A DNA stretch of 26,470 bases from Bondarzewia mesenterica (Eukaryota > Basidiomycota > Agaricomycetes > Russulales > Bondarzewiaceae): assembly GCA_004802705.1 (NCBI GenBank), contig SGPL01000457.1:1-26470 (forward strand). Reading direction: 5' to 3'. Shown piece after piece: positions 1-9,867 of this stretch. Below the pieces are notes generated by a model. The model was not told the DNA's origin. It did no database searches and saw nothing but the letters and a program-made list of their open reading frames with translations. Made by a program: the position numbers and the translations under genes. Each line of letters starts with the position of its first letter. The stretch's first letter is position 1.

Positions 1-1540
1 TAAAACATTCTTTGGTTTGGATAGTCTTAGGGTCTCCATCCGTCCCTTTCCTTTTTTTTTAAATACTCGACTCGGCTTTGTAGATATGTTATGGGGCATC
101 TAGGGGGTTCTTCAGTGACTCGTCTCACTTTTGTATATATTATGTGCGTCGTTGGGCATCAGGCATCAGGCGTCGGGTCGTCGTATCGCTGTAATCTGGA
201 CTGGCTTGGTCTTGCTCTCGTCGTAGGTCATCGGTCATCGGTCGTCAGAGCGAGACGGCGCGCACGCCGCAGTGTACGAAGTACTTGAATTCGAGAGACA
301 CGCAGATAGATTTTTCTTCTTTCCTTCCTTCCTTCCTTTCGCGGGGTACGCGCGTTTTGTCATTGTCATTTTACGGCCAGCTGCTCCTTTCGTTTCCTTT
401 TTTTTTTGGTTTGGATACGTGCTGTTCTTGACAAATGGCATTCGCGATTTTCCCATCCATCTGGGTTCTGCGCAGCGCCAACGCTCGCAGAGTTCGAATT
501 CTCGACGGGACTCGGAGCTCGAAGTCCGGACATGTGCCCACGTACGGGAGATATCTTTATGACTTACGCGCGTGGGATGCATATATGGATATGGATATGG
601 ACTTTTTCTCGAGCGCTCGCCAGGGCCCTCAAGTCGAATGGGCATCACCGTTCAACGTTTCAACATCAAGGACGGTTCTGAATCTTGGAGATGCGCTGAT
701 CCGGAAAGTGCACCGCGCACGCGCGGGTACTGTACATACGGGTATGCATGTACGTACGTACGTATAAACTGTACATGGGGTGGAAAGTCGGTTGATCGAA
801 ACACAGTTCACTTTCTGTGGAATCCGAGACGCCCGCGGTCCGAGGTGAGTGCGTTCATGTATATGAGTATGTATATCAGCAGCTATGTGTAATGACAATC
901 ACGGCGCGCACGTCCGTGCGCACACTCATATCCCATGGCCATTCGTTAAAAGTACCTACAGCACGCGTGCGCGGTCGACATGGGTATACTGTACCGTGCA
1001 GTCGATTATTGGAAATACGAGAAGGGACCCTCGATCGGGATTCCAGCGGGTGTATGACGGGTCGGATCGGTGGGGGTACGAGTTAGGTACGAGTAGCTAG
1101 TTCAGGTTCGTGTACTGGCATATAGGCACAATGTAAACGGCACAAGACCTTGTTCGGCCCTAGTCTTGGTGACTTTCTTTTCTTTTCGGCATGTACACAT
1201 TATAATGCTTGGGTCGCGATCGACATGGCCTCTGCATAGTACTTTGTTGAGTACAAGGCTATTAACGAACAGATGCACGCCGGCAGACCCGTCGGCAGCT
1301 GTGCCGTCAGAGCGGTGTGAGATACTGCCGGTGAGGAGGAAGTGGAAGTGGAAGAAGAAGAAGAATCGAATCTGACAGAATATTGAAGCCTGGAAGGAAT
1401 CGGGAGAAGCGAGCGCGGGTGGGCGTACGCGTTGTTGCTCTACTTGGACTCTGTTGTTGTTGTTATTGTCGTCGTCGTCGTGATAAACGTGCACACACGC
1501 GTATATATACTGCTGTGCGGACATGATATCGATTAGCTTT
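1..1540. repeat. Microsatellite-rich, gene-poor DNA
   Basis: No credible gene was found on either strand. The stretch is full of short simple repeats: a CTTCC/TTCC run near 320-345, ATGGAT steps near 585-600, TACG steps at 751-763, GAA/GAAGTG steps near 1338-1366 and GTT/GTC triplets near 1452-1480. A 7-bp inverted repeat, CATGTAC (748-754) and GTACATG (771-777), flanks the TACG run. The open frames here encode repetitive or biased peptides, lack plausible splice partners and resemble no family I know. The stretch may be intergenic DNA or the upstream region of a gene to the left of the window. Confidence 0.5.
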
Positions 1541-2445
1541 ACCGGGTCAGCTTCTTACGCCTCGCGGTTTATGGCTTGGGTTTTGCGGTGGACTGAAACG
1601 GCAGAATCGGCGTGCGTGAGAGGGTACATTCGTACCTGAGATCTGTGGTCTCACCATCGCCCTTGAAAGACGCAGTCCTCTCCGCGCAGTCTCAACTGAC
1701 AATGGGCCTCCGTCGTCGGTTTCAGTCAGGCTATACTTGAATGCACGTAGACATTGAAATGGCCTGATGTGAATTGCGGGCCTGTGGCTGGTCTTGGCCG
1801 TGTCTCATAAAATCCAGGAAGGCCCCGGCCATCCATAGAGCTTCAACCAGTTAGAGCGAGATGAGATGAGATGAAGATCCGAAATGACTTATGGGTAACG
1901 TGCTTATACCTTTCCAAGTCGCTCCGGTCGACAGACAGCCTTGCGGAAAGAGCTCGTGACACGTCCGGTTCAACGACGCCTGACGCCTACGGACAGGATG
2001 GAATCAGTAGTGTCAACTTGGTCGGTATGACTTTCGCGGTGCCGACGTTGCACGTTCATGGTTTCGCAAGTCGCGAACTCAGATGTGAGCATCCACGCAT
2101 GTCACGGTACAGCGACGACCGGAGCGACTCGCCTAGTCAAACTCACCGGAGCTTCATCCCGTGTCCGTGCTGGCCCTGTACCCGCGACCGGACCTGGAAG
2201 CGCTTGCCGTCTCATCCAGCTCGCCCTCGCTTCGCTAGTCATCCGTACATGAGCCCGAGACCAAGTCCATCGAAGCATCCTGCTTCAGTAACATTTGAAC
2301 TTACCTGATAATGGACATGTCCTCTCTGATCTCCAAGTCGTACTAGTACTGTATCCGCGCCCATTCCTCGGAGACCTTAAGACCGAGTCTACATACGTCT
2401 CGGAGACCCGACCCGTTCCCATTGATAGTCGTTTGTCAGTGTTCC
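1541..2445. other. Intergenic stretch, no supported gene
   Basis: An open frame at 1871-2308 (+) is the longest here, but its composition (rich in S, R, P and H) and lack of any recognisable motif give no support for a gene. I see no tRNA-like structure. The stretch ends at the presumed left tip of the CACTA element. Confidence 0.35.
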
Positions 2446-2455
2446 ACTATAGTGT
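2446..2455. repeat. Candidate left terminus of the CACTA element
   Basis: CACTATAGTG is a perfect 10-bp palindrome that begins with the CACTA signature. It lies about 490 bp outside the stop codon of the leftmost element gene. The motif CCGGTTGA near 2477 recurs in inverted form as TCAACCGG near 2607, as expected for subterminal transposase-binding repeats. The call is tentative because the right terminus and target-site duplication were not found. Confidence 0.4.
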
Positions 2456-2948
2456 CCAGAATGGATGAAACCCATCCGGTTGATCACTCGGAAAGTACAG
2501 AAAAATAATCCGACATACAAGTGAATTCCACCGGAAAGTTGCGTTTATCATCTGGACAACGGTTGTTTCAGAACAGGTGAAAATAGCCTTTTTAATGTCC
2601 CTTTTCAACCGGTCTAGATCTACAAAATGCGAACCATTAGATAGATGGACTTCACCTTACATTAGGTTGATGATCCCTTGCGTGAAACAAGTGATTTTGA
2701 CCACTAGTTCCGAGATTATCTTCAACTTGTGATCCTAATCAATTTAATCCTCCACATTTGTCTGCTTCCGGGGTGAGATTTACGACATTTCAAGTTGAAT
2801 GTCGCTCGTTGAACAGGTTCAAAATCACCAGCAATGAGGGTAGAACCCGATAGAATATAATCAGATTTTCTGAAGAGCGGGGATTGTATACAACACGTTA
2901 CAGTAGTGAGAAACTCATACCACACCATCCAAACCCTTGGAGATAGTT

Positions 2949-3981
2949 CTAGTCGCTATCGCTGCCCGTTCCGCTGCTTCCTGCTTCATCTGATCTGTCT
3001 TCTTCGTCAACAGCTGAAGACAATTCAACCTCGAGCTCCATTGTGCACTCATCTGTAGCGCCATTCTCGTCTTCATTCTGCTCGTCATCCTCATTGTTGC
3101 CGTTCTGGGCCAGCTTCGCAACGCGTGCCAAAACCTGCCTTTTGGTCTGCTCGGTTTTCTTCGCATGCTTGCGATGATTGTTTAAGTATTGCTTGACATA
3201 TTCAGCAGTCGCCCAGTCATTTTGAAAGTTGCCTAGTATCGGAAACATATCGCGAGCCTAGAAGACGCGTGCAAAAAGTTGAACGCGTACCGAATGCGTG
3301 TGAGTTTCTGACAACTATATGATTGCAGTCTCACTTACGACTTTGAATACCTTAGCGAGCTTGTCAGTAGGCTGGCGACTATAATGTAGCTCCAGATCCA
3401 TGCCAGCGTGGTTCATAAACTTGCGAACCCAGCGCTGGCAGAGTGCATGTGATCAACAAAAACAAAGGTGCGTATGTAATATGGAGACATCTTACCTGAA
3501 TCGAAGCATACAGATCTTGTTTCTCCTCACTGCTGTCAAGTTCCATCTCTTTGATGAGAGAGAAGCCCCTCTTCAAGTCACCAGCAGATCCCTTTGGCCT
3601 TGGAATAAGAACCGGTTGGTTTTTGTGAGACATAGGTGCGAGTTTCTTGCGAAGCTTCTTCTCCTTCTGTAATTGTTCTGACAAAACCAATTGTTCAGAG
3701 AGATCAGGTGACGACGATGCAAGTGCAACTTGGTGGTACGTACTCTTTAACTTCTCGATCTCCCTTTCCATCTCCTTTACATGGCCTGACTTCGAGCCAC
3801 CCTTCTTTTTGCTAGATGCCATTGGATTGGCCGTGGACGTCGCAGACTTCATCTTGAATTTAGTTGTCGACAATGTTCATAGTTTTATGAGATAAGTAAT
3901 ATTTCAACATTTACCATTGTACTCACCTTCTGGATTGTTCCCGTTGGGTTTTTTTTTAGTCGCTGATGATGAACGGACCAT
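2949..3981 (-). pseudogene. CACTA-associated coiled-coil protein, frameshifted in an A9 run
   Basis: Four exons on the minus strand: 3981-3927, 3852-3496, 3434-3339 and 3257-2949. The last three join in frame with clean splice sites. Exon 1 begins MVRSSSATKK; its 9-A tract (3946-3954 on the plus strand) puts it out of frame with exon 2. With eight A it would read through to give about 271 residues. The protein has a lysine/serine-rich start, a charged coiled-coil segment (EMEREIEKLKSTYHQ), a conserved-looking core (WVRKFMNHAGMDLELHYSRQ, then DMFPILGNFQNDW), a basic stretch and a very acidic tail ending GSDSD. I know no defined function; proteins of this look accompany tnp2 transposases in Agaricomycetes. 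If the A9 tract is a sequencing error, the gene is intact. An alternative start is the ATG at 3852-3850. Confidence 0.6.
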
Positions 3982-4169
3982 ACTAATAGATGGGTAGAAA
4001 CACAGTTCAAGAATAGTAGTTGAAGGAGGAATGAAAGGTGAGTTATCGCTGCATTCCAGGGCACTGCGGCTATGGTCGCCATCAAATACTCTCCTAACTC
4101 CGAGTATTCCCGCTCATATGTCCTGCAGCTCACTCATGTGCACGTGGGTGCACTCTGCACAGTCACGCT

Positions 4170-4226
4170 GCATTCAACAAGTCGCGTCGCATTCGACAAG
4201 TCGCGTCGCATTCAACGGGTCACGTT
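4170..4226. repeat. Three tandem 19-bp repeats between the two transposon genes
   Basis: Units are 4170-4188 (GCATTCAACAAGTCGCGTC), 4189-4207 (one A-to-G change) and 4208-4226 (more diverged, ending in GGTCACGTT). They lie in the 335-bp divergent promoter between the coiled-coil gene (start 3981) and the transposase (start 4317). Short direct repeats at such a site could bind the element's own transposase or accessory protein; this is inference. Confidence 0.8.
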
Positions 4227-4316
4227 GACTTTGGACTCTGGAATTGGTACCGTCATCTCACTATAATTTCGAAATTTCTCACTTCTATCCCTCTTTCTTT
4301 TCCCTGAGATCTTATC

Positions 4317-7300
4317 ATGGTTCGTCAACCTTCGAGCAAGGCTTCCAAGGCTGCAAAATCGAACAGAGGAAAAGAGGTATACTGCCCGTGCTGTAATCGG
4401 ATGGTCTCACGCAAGACAGAACGTCGACATCAAAATCTGCAAGCCGCTCCTCACGTCTGAGGAAGTGCAGCCGAGATGCTAGCAATTTTTGGAAAGCAAC
4501 ATAGGGGCAAAAGAGTACGAGCAAAAAGCATAGAGCCAGAGAGTGCAGCGATTGAAATTGATGGCGGTATCGTTGCTCTCCAAGAATCTGCAGCCGGTAA
4601 GTTCAAATTCTTATTGAATTATTCTACCTGCTGTATGGCTGATTACTACAGAGAGTTTAACTGTGGAAATGGCCGACGAGCTTGCCATTATTCACGATGT
4701 CACACCGGGTATGATTGCCGCTTGCTATTTTGACCGTCGACACTAACAGCCTTGTCGGCGACTGTTTAGATATAGCGCAGGACAATCCAGTTGGTCATTC
4801 AACATCACCACTTTTACAAGACGATGGATTGCACTTGAAGGTGGCTCATCAACTGACATATACTGGCGAGCAGAATGAGCAATCAATATGGCTTGATTCA
4901 GATGAAGATGAAGATGAGGACATTGGATCTAACTCTGATGCGGACTCGGACTCGGAGGTGGAAGACTCATTTGGGGGCTTAGATCTCTCAGACCCTTTTC
5001 TTTCATCGTGGGATCAATTGGGCGAGGATTTTGAGCAGGCAGCGCTTATGAGTGGTGCGTTTCTCGAAATTTCGTGGACATATTGTATGCTTATGAACCG
5101 TTGTCAGTGGATGATCTTAATGGGAGAGATATTGATATCTTGCGCCAGTACTCGCTCAAACTGAAGTCTCATATGACTGATGCGACATACCGGGACCTGC
5201 CATATGCATTTCCGGCCTCTAATGTACCATCTCTGGAGGCGGCGCAATCACGCATAGCTTTTCTGGCCGGTTTCAAGCCTGAAATCTATGACTGCTGCAC
5301 CAACTCTTGCTGCTGCTATATAGGTCCCCACGAGAAACGAAACCGCTGTCCATATTGTGACACACCACGATTTTACGAGGACGGGCGAGCACGGAAGCAT
5401 TTTGTTTACATTCCTCTCATTCCCCGGCTCCGCGCCTTCGCTAGCAGCAAGTCGATGGCTACGCAAATGCGCTATCGTGCGCATGAGCATAAACATGTGC
5501 CAGGCAAGATCTCAGATGTTTTCGATGGCAAACGCTATCGCCGCATCTCTAGAAAGAATGTCATAGTTGATGGAAAGGTGTTGCCATTTACGCATTTTGG
5601 AGATGCTCGAGATGTTGCCCTCGGACTCTCTACAGATGGATTTGCTCCATGGCGGAAACGGAGCAAGACTTGCTGGCCACTCATTATCTTTAACTACAAC
5701 CTCCCCCCCGAGATTCGTTTTCATATCGAAAACATCATATCTCTCGGCGTCATCCCTGGGCCTAAAAAACCTGTGGATATGGACTCATTCGCATGGCCCT
5801 TGGTGCAAGAACTCCTCCAGCTGGCGGTCGGCGTACGTGCCTTTGACATCCTTTCAGGTTCACTCTTCGCTTTACGAGCCTTTTTGATTCTCGCATTTGG
5901 CGATATCCCTGCAGTGTCTCTCCTTGCTCGCATGAAAGGCCATAATGGATATTCACCCTGCCGTTTATGCAAGATTTTAGGGCTCCGAACACCTAATTCC
6001 CGCGCGACTACCCATTATGTCCCTCTCGATCGCTCCAAACATCCTAATGCACTTGCTAATACTTCTGCCGTCAAGGTCTATGATCCACACAATCTTCCCT
6101 TGCGTACACACAATGAAATCATTCAAATGGCTCATGATGTACAATCAGCGGACACTGAGGCGCAGGCCGAGCGCCTCTCGAAAGAGTATGGCATCAAGGG
6201 CCTCTCAATTTTTTCTCGCCTCTCGTCTATATCGATGGCCGACTCCTTTCCATACGACTTCATGCATCTCATTTGGGAGAACTTAATCAAGAACCTCGTT
6301 CTCCTATGGACTGGTCAGTTCAAAGGCCTTGACGAGGGGACCGGGTCATATCAACTTAACCGAACTATCTGGGATGCGATCGGCACTGCGACTGCAGCTT
6401 CCAGTTCCACCATTCCTGGCTGCTTTGGCGCTCGCCCTCCAAATGTTGCTGCCGACAAATTGGCTTCAACTGCCGATACCTGGTCATTCTGGACACTCTA
6501 TCTCGGGCCCGTTCTCTTACAGCGCAAATTTCATCATGTGAAGTATTACGAGCACTTCATTGGTCTTGTGCAACTCCTGCACCTATGCTTGCAGTTTGAG
6601 ATTTCATCCAGTGAACTTGACACAATCCGGGAAGGATTCATCAAGTGGGTCAAGAAGTACGAAGAGTAAGTTGACATTTTCTCATTCGCTCGGTCTCATC
6701 TGATGAGATTTACAGCTTGTACTATCAAAAGGACCCATCCCGTATCTCTACCTGTCCTGTCACCATTCACGCGCTCTTACATATCGCTGACTGCATCAAG
6801 ATATGCGGTCCTGTGTGGGCTTACTGAGCCTACCCGATGGAGCGTTATTGCGGCCTCATACGTCTGGCAATCAAGAGTCGCAAACATCCCTTTGCTTCGC
6901 TTGACCGCTATGTTGTTGAAAGTGCTCAGCTCGTGCAGATCTGATTGGTCTACAACCTTGCAGGTGGAATCAGATTTTTTGAAGCGGCTGGCCCACGTTC
7001 AGATGGAAGGGAGAAGATCGAACTTCGTGTTGCAACATGTGAGTACCGGCTCTTGAGCAATACTGTAGTTGTTCACTCACGAGACACTTTTCAGACGAGA
7101 CATGTACACTTTTGCCCCCTCGACGGCTCTCCTCGCCCACACAAGCGCTGTGTCGCAAAATCCTGAACTCACTCGCAACACGCTACGATGCAGTCAATAA
7201 TATTCGAGCGCTTGAGCGCAGCATCCGCCAAGGAAGTATTGAGCAGTGGGGGAAGGTCCGCATCAATGATGGCGATACAATATGGGCTGCGCACTTTGCC

Positions 7301-7749
7301 GGTACAGGAGACGACCGACGGGATGCAACATATGTGCGGGTAAGCCCTTTTTCTCTTGCATGCTGCTATTTTACATTCATACAATCTTCATTTGGATATA
7401 GTATGAAGTTCTTGTGGACAAGCATGCAAACAAGCCCAGACTTGCGCCATTGTTTGAACCAAAGACATTTTATGGCCGTCTTCAACACATATTTGTCGTT
7501 CGACTGCCCACTACTGCTGATGTGGGAATCACTCGCCCAGAGACCATTGTCCTGGCTGCTATCACACCCTGCAAGATAGAAGGTCACCATGATGTCCTCG
7601 ATATTCACTACTACTCGACTGAGTCAACTACATTGTCTGTTGTGGACCTGCAATGTGTCCAGTGTGTTGTAGGACGGATTCGGGATGCTCAGCGGTGGGC
7701 GATCATTGATCGCAGTGGGTCTCTGTCTCGCGCCTTGTTCGTATCCTAG
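4317..7749 (+). pseudogene. CACTA tnp2-family transposase with three in-frame TGA codons
   Basis: Seven exons: 4317-4596, 4652-4708, 4770-5054, 5108-6665, 6716-7038, 7095-7339 and 7402-7749. The six introns are 50-62 nt with GT-AG ends, and the joined length is 3096 nt (1031 codons plus stop), normal for fungal tnp2 proteins. From the N-terminus there is a Cys/His cluster (YCPCCNRMVSRKTERRH), an acidic linker (DEDEDEDIGSNSDADSDSE), a cysteine-rich stretch (CCTNSCCCYIGPHEKRNRCP), then the Transposase_21 core with DGFAPWRK, CWPLIIFNYNLPPEIR and GHNGYSPCRLCK. The frame is interrupted by TGA at codons 48 (4458-4460), 764 (6825-6827) and 803 (6942-6944), with family-like sequence continuing on both sides (WAY-stop-AYPMERYCG). 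The middle stop stands where tryptophan is expected (TGG to TGA). The copy should yield no full-length enzyme. Confidence 0.85.
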
Positions 7750-8231
7750 GCGAGCTGGCGAGCATTGACTCCCACATGACATTGTGTGAGTTCTTCCATT
7801 GGTCGATGCACCCCTCTCCCTCGCCGCTGTCATGCAACATGAAATTCAGAACGCTGAGCTCGTGTTCCTCTTTTCAGCTGCCAATCATGATTCATGATCA
7901 TATTTTGCGTCTGCATCCCGAGGTTGCCTCAACTCCAGGACGCCCCAGAATGCGCTGACCAAGCACTGACGGATGGCCTCCTCCCTCATCTCCCACGAGT
8001 TCTATCGTAGACCATCACTACGCCCGCCCCTCCCGAATCAACTGGCTGCCATGCAATTCAGGCTCCTCGTCTAAGAGCCTCCATGCGCCCCGGCACCCGA
8101 CCACCGTATACGCACACGCACATCCACTCGGGCGATCCATCTCATCGCCAGTTCTTCCTTCATGGCCCGCTGCGGGGTCTAGGATATACAGACATGCGTC
8201 AGTATCGAGCAACCGCTCACTGCAACTCGAT
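7750..8231. other. Post-transposase stretch without a clear gene
   Basis: This stretch follows the transposase stop. It should hold the right end of the CACTA element, but no inverted copy of the left tip is visible. A short frame beginning MASSLISHEFYRR (ATG near 7974) stays open for about 34 codons and is then closed by TAA. In another frame, open sequence leads into the ORF at 8232. This may be the start of a broken host gene, but the evidence is thin. Confidence 0.3.
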
Positions 8232-8805
8232 ATGCCCTTCGATGATCGCCCGACGGAATCAAATGACAGCTTGACACTGCTGCATCTCAAACCCTTGTCT
8301 CCCATTATTGAGCAGGCGCAATTGGTTGGGGACCGGAGGGATAGGTGGGTCTCGCCTGTGAATCTTTCTCCGTTGACGCCCGAGACTCCCGCGTCTTTTG
8401 ATCACGGTAGCGTTTTCACACTTCCTTTTCTCTCTCGAAACGTCTGTTCATGTGAATTATGTGACAGGCGACCACGCATCGATTACTCCGCTTTCCTCAA
8501 GCATCCATTGAAATGCTCGATCTCGCAAGCCTTCTTCTAGCTCATTGCGTACGGTGGGCACGGGCCCTGCACCGACACTCCCCCCTCTCGACCTTCAACC
8601 TCCGTTCGTAGCGTCGCACCACGCAGGTCCACAGCTCTTCTCGACTGTGTATGAGGACGCAGCGTCAGAGCGTACCGGCAGCTTTGTCACAGCCCGCACC
8701 GATGCCACCTCAGATCATTCTCCCGAACCCAATTCTGACCCTGATCCTGACCCATTTGGCTGTACCGTCGGATGGCCATCACGCGTGGAAGGTCGGTGCT
8801 TCTGA
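8232..8805 (+). pseudogene. Ser/Pro-rich low-complexity ORF pair, possible broken gene
   Basis: Two open frames join in phase through a plausible 61-nt intron (8407-8467, GTAGCG...GACAG). The first encodes MPFDDRPTESNDSLTLLHLK and continues to DRWVSPVNLSPLTPETPASF. The second is separated only by a single TGA (8509-8511) and then reads SRKPSSSSLRTVGTGPAPTL and an acidic stretch (SPEPNSDPDPDPFG). The composition suggests an intrinsically disordered protein. I recognise no family. The TGA could be a CGA-to-TGA change, or the model may be wrong. Confidence 0.3.
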
Positions 8806-9000
8806 ACTTGTCATATACATCTGCTGCAGGATGCTGTACATCGCCAATGCAGGAAATTCTTTGGCAGTTTTGTCCCACCAAGGATCTGCAAAGTTATTCA
8901 CCATCTCCTCGACAGCGGTCCCCACCCTTTTCTCTTTGGTGATACTGCTGACACATTTGCACGAGAGTCGCACAGCCTCGAACAAGTCGACAATAGCTAG
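8806..9000. other. Short stretch with conflicting open frames
   Basis: Both strands are open here. The minus frame (8779-9165) has natural-looking composition (for example SIELAIVDLFEAVRLSCKC) but overlaps the plus-strand asparaginase fragment antisense and has no recognisable domain. No call is made. Confidence 0.25.
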
Positions 9001-9480
9001 TTCAATACTCCACGTCGTTGTGAGCAATTTGATTTTTTCTCGAATGCCGTACCCGCTCACCCAGTCACTCATCTGGAGACAGTGGGTGTCATAGCGCTGG
9101 ATATGCATGGACACCTGGCCGCAGCTGGGTCGACCGGTGGTGTGCTTGGAAAGTCTGTGGGTCATATTGGAGATACCTGTGTCATTGGTAGCGGACTTTA
9201 CGCAGACACCGTATCAGCACTCGTGTGGTGAGGCCCGCAACTTTCTTTGTTTTGTCAATAAACTCTTGCTAATGTTGGATGAATATCATTAGCAGTGGTG
9301 CTGGGGATATCATCCTCTCGAATGCAGTCGCATCCAAAATTGCGGCCGACGCTCATCATGAGCCTCTATCGGCGCTCGTCGCGTCGAATCTTATCTTCCC
9401 TTCACGCGAACCGCTATAGACCATGCGTGGTGCTCGTTATTGACCGGGATGGGCACGTATGTGTCGAGTCGACTGGATGA
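9001..9480 (+). pseudogene. C-terminal fragment of an asparaginase / glycosylasparaginase (T2 Ntn hydrolase)
   Basis: The frame from about 9001 reads into EQFDFFSNAVPAHPVTHLE, then TVGVIALDMHGHLAAAGSTG and GVLGKSVGHIGDTCVIGSGL. This matches the signature of the family's beta subunit: the catalytic threonine of T-V-G-x-[IV]-A-L-D, then STGG, GxxGD and GxGxYA. An intron (9228-9292) leads to SGAGDIILSNAVASKIAADA. That frame ends at TAG (9416-9418), while a family-like piece (VVLVIDRDGHVCVESTG) continues in another frame and ends at TGA (9478-9480). The N-terminal half (HGGAG region) was not found. The gene is therefore truncated and frameshifted, a relic of an enzyme that would cleave asparagine or N-glycosyl-asparagine bonds after self-processing. 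Confidence 0.55.
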
Positions 9481-9819
9481 TTGGTCCGCAGCACATGGGC
9501 GCATCTGACCTCCCGCTCTGTCATCCTTTCCTCTCTTGGCTGCCTTTACGCATATGCACTGTCTCGCAATATTGCCATACCGTCCTGCCCGGACACTACG
9601 AGTTCTGTCGGTGTGTGCAACACTGGCTGCAGAAGTGCTATACATAGGGCAGCAATTGTAGTCATTGTAGATGTTGAAGTAAGAGGCCGCCTCACTGGAT
9701 GAGGTGACCGTTGTCATGACTCGTACCTTAGATCTCCCAACTCACCCGACTTTTTGTGCCTGTACCGGTTCCGGCTTTCCCGAGTAGTTTATCAGTGTCA
9801 GGATGTAGTCGGAGCTCCC
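9481..9819. other. Stretch between asparaginase relic and tandem repeat
   Basis: This probably holds further decayed 3' sequence of the asparaginase relic. No frame stays open with recognisable motifs. Its last bases (9811-9819) form the left arm of the hairpin that opens the tandem repeat. Confidence 0.3.
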
Positions 9820-9867
9820 TCAGTCGTTTTATTCCCTCCTACGAGACGGACGACTGAGGTGAGCTCC
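9811..9867. repeat. Long inverted repeat (hairpin) in the first tandem unit
   Basis: The left arm GGAGCTCCCTCAGTCGT (9811-9827) pairs with the right arm ACGACTGAGGTGAGCTCC (9850-9867). There is one unpaired T and a 22-nt loop. The inner 6-8 bp of the stem (AGTCGT/ACGACT) recur in repeat copies 2 and 3, but the outer stem is only in copy 1. Confidence 0.75.

Larger units (their letters stand above)
2446..7749 (+). mobile_element. Degenerate CACTA (En/Spm) DNA transposon
   Basis: The identification rests on the tnp2-family transposase at 4317-7749. The layout is typical of basidiomycete CACTA elements: a small coiled-coil protein gene on the left, transcribed leftward, and the large transposase transcribed rightward from a shared intergenic region. 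The left boundary is set at the sequence CACTATAGTG (2446-2455), which matches the CACTA terminal signature. No matching inverted terminus (GGACACTATAGTG or similar) was found by eye to the right of the transposase, so the right boundary given is only the transposase stop codon. The copy is inactive as read: the transposase has three premature TGA codons. Boundaries are inferred; the class assignment is firm. Confidence 0.75.

Noticed and set aside
1102..1524. 140-codon minus-strand frame in the left flank
   Set aside because: The product is a chain of microsatellite translations (poly-Asp, poly-Asn, poly-Phe) with no domain-like part and no splice partner.
1871..2308. 145-codon plus-strand frame
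   Set aside because: Biased composition, no recognisable motif, no partner exons; length is within chance for GC-moderate DNA.
4317..7749. Reading TGA as a sense codon (recoding) in the transposase
   Set aside because: TGA is the natural stop in the intact Bin3 gene (14887-14889) and in the HAD gene ending at 15145, so it is a normal stop here.
8016..8025. CACTACGCCC as a possible CACTA terminus
   Set aside because: Orientation is wrong for a right end and the bases after CACTA do not match the candidate left tip.
8779..9165. 128-codon minus-strand frame with natural-looking composition
   Set aside because: It overlaps antisense the better supported asparaginase fragment and matches no family I know; kept only as an open question.
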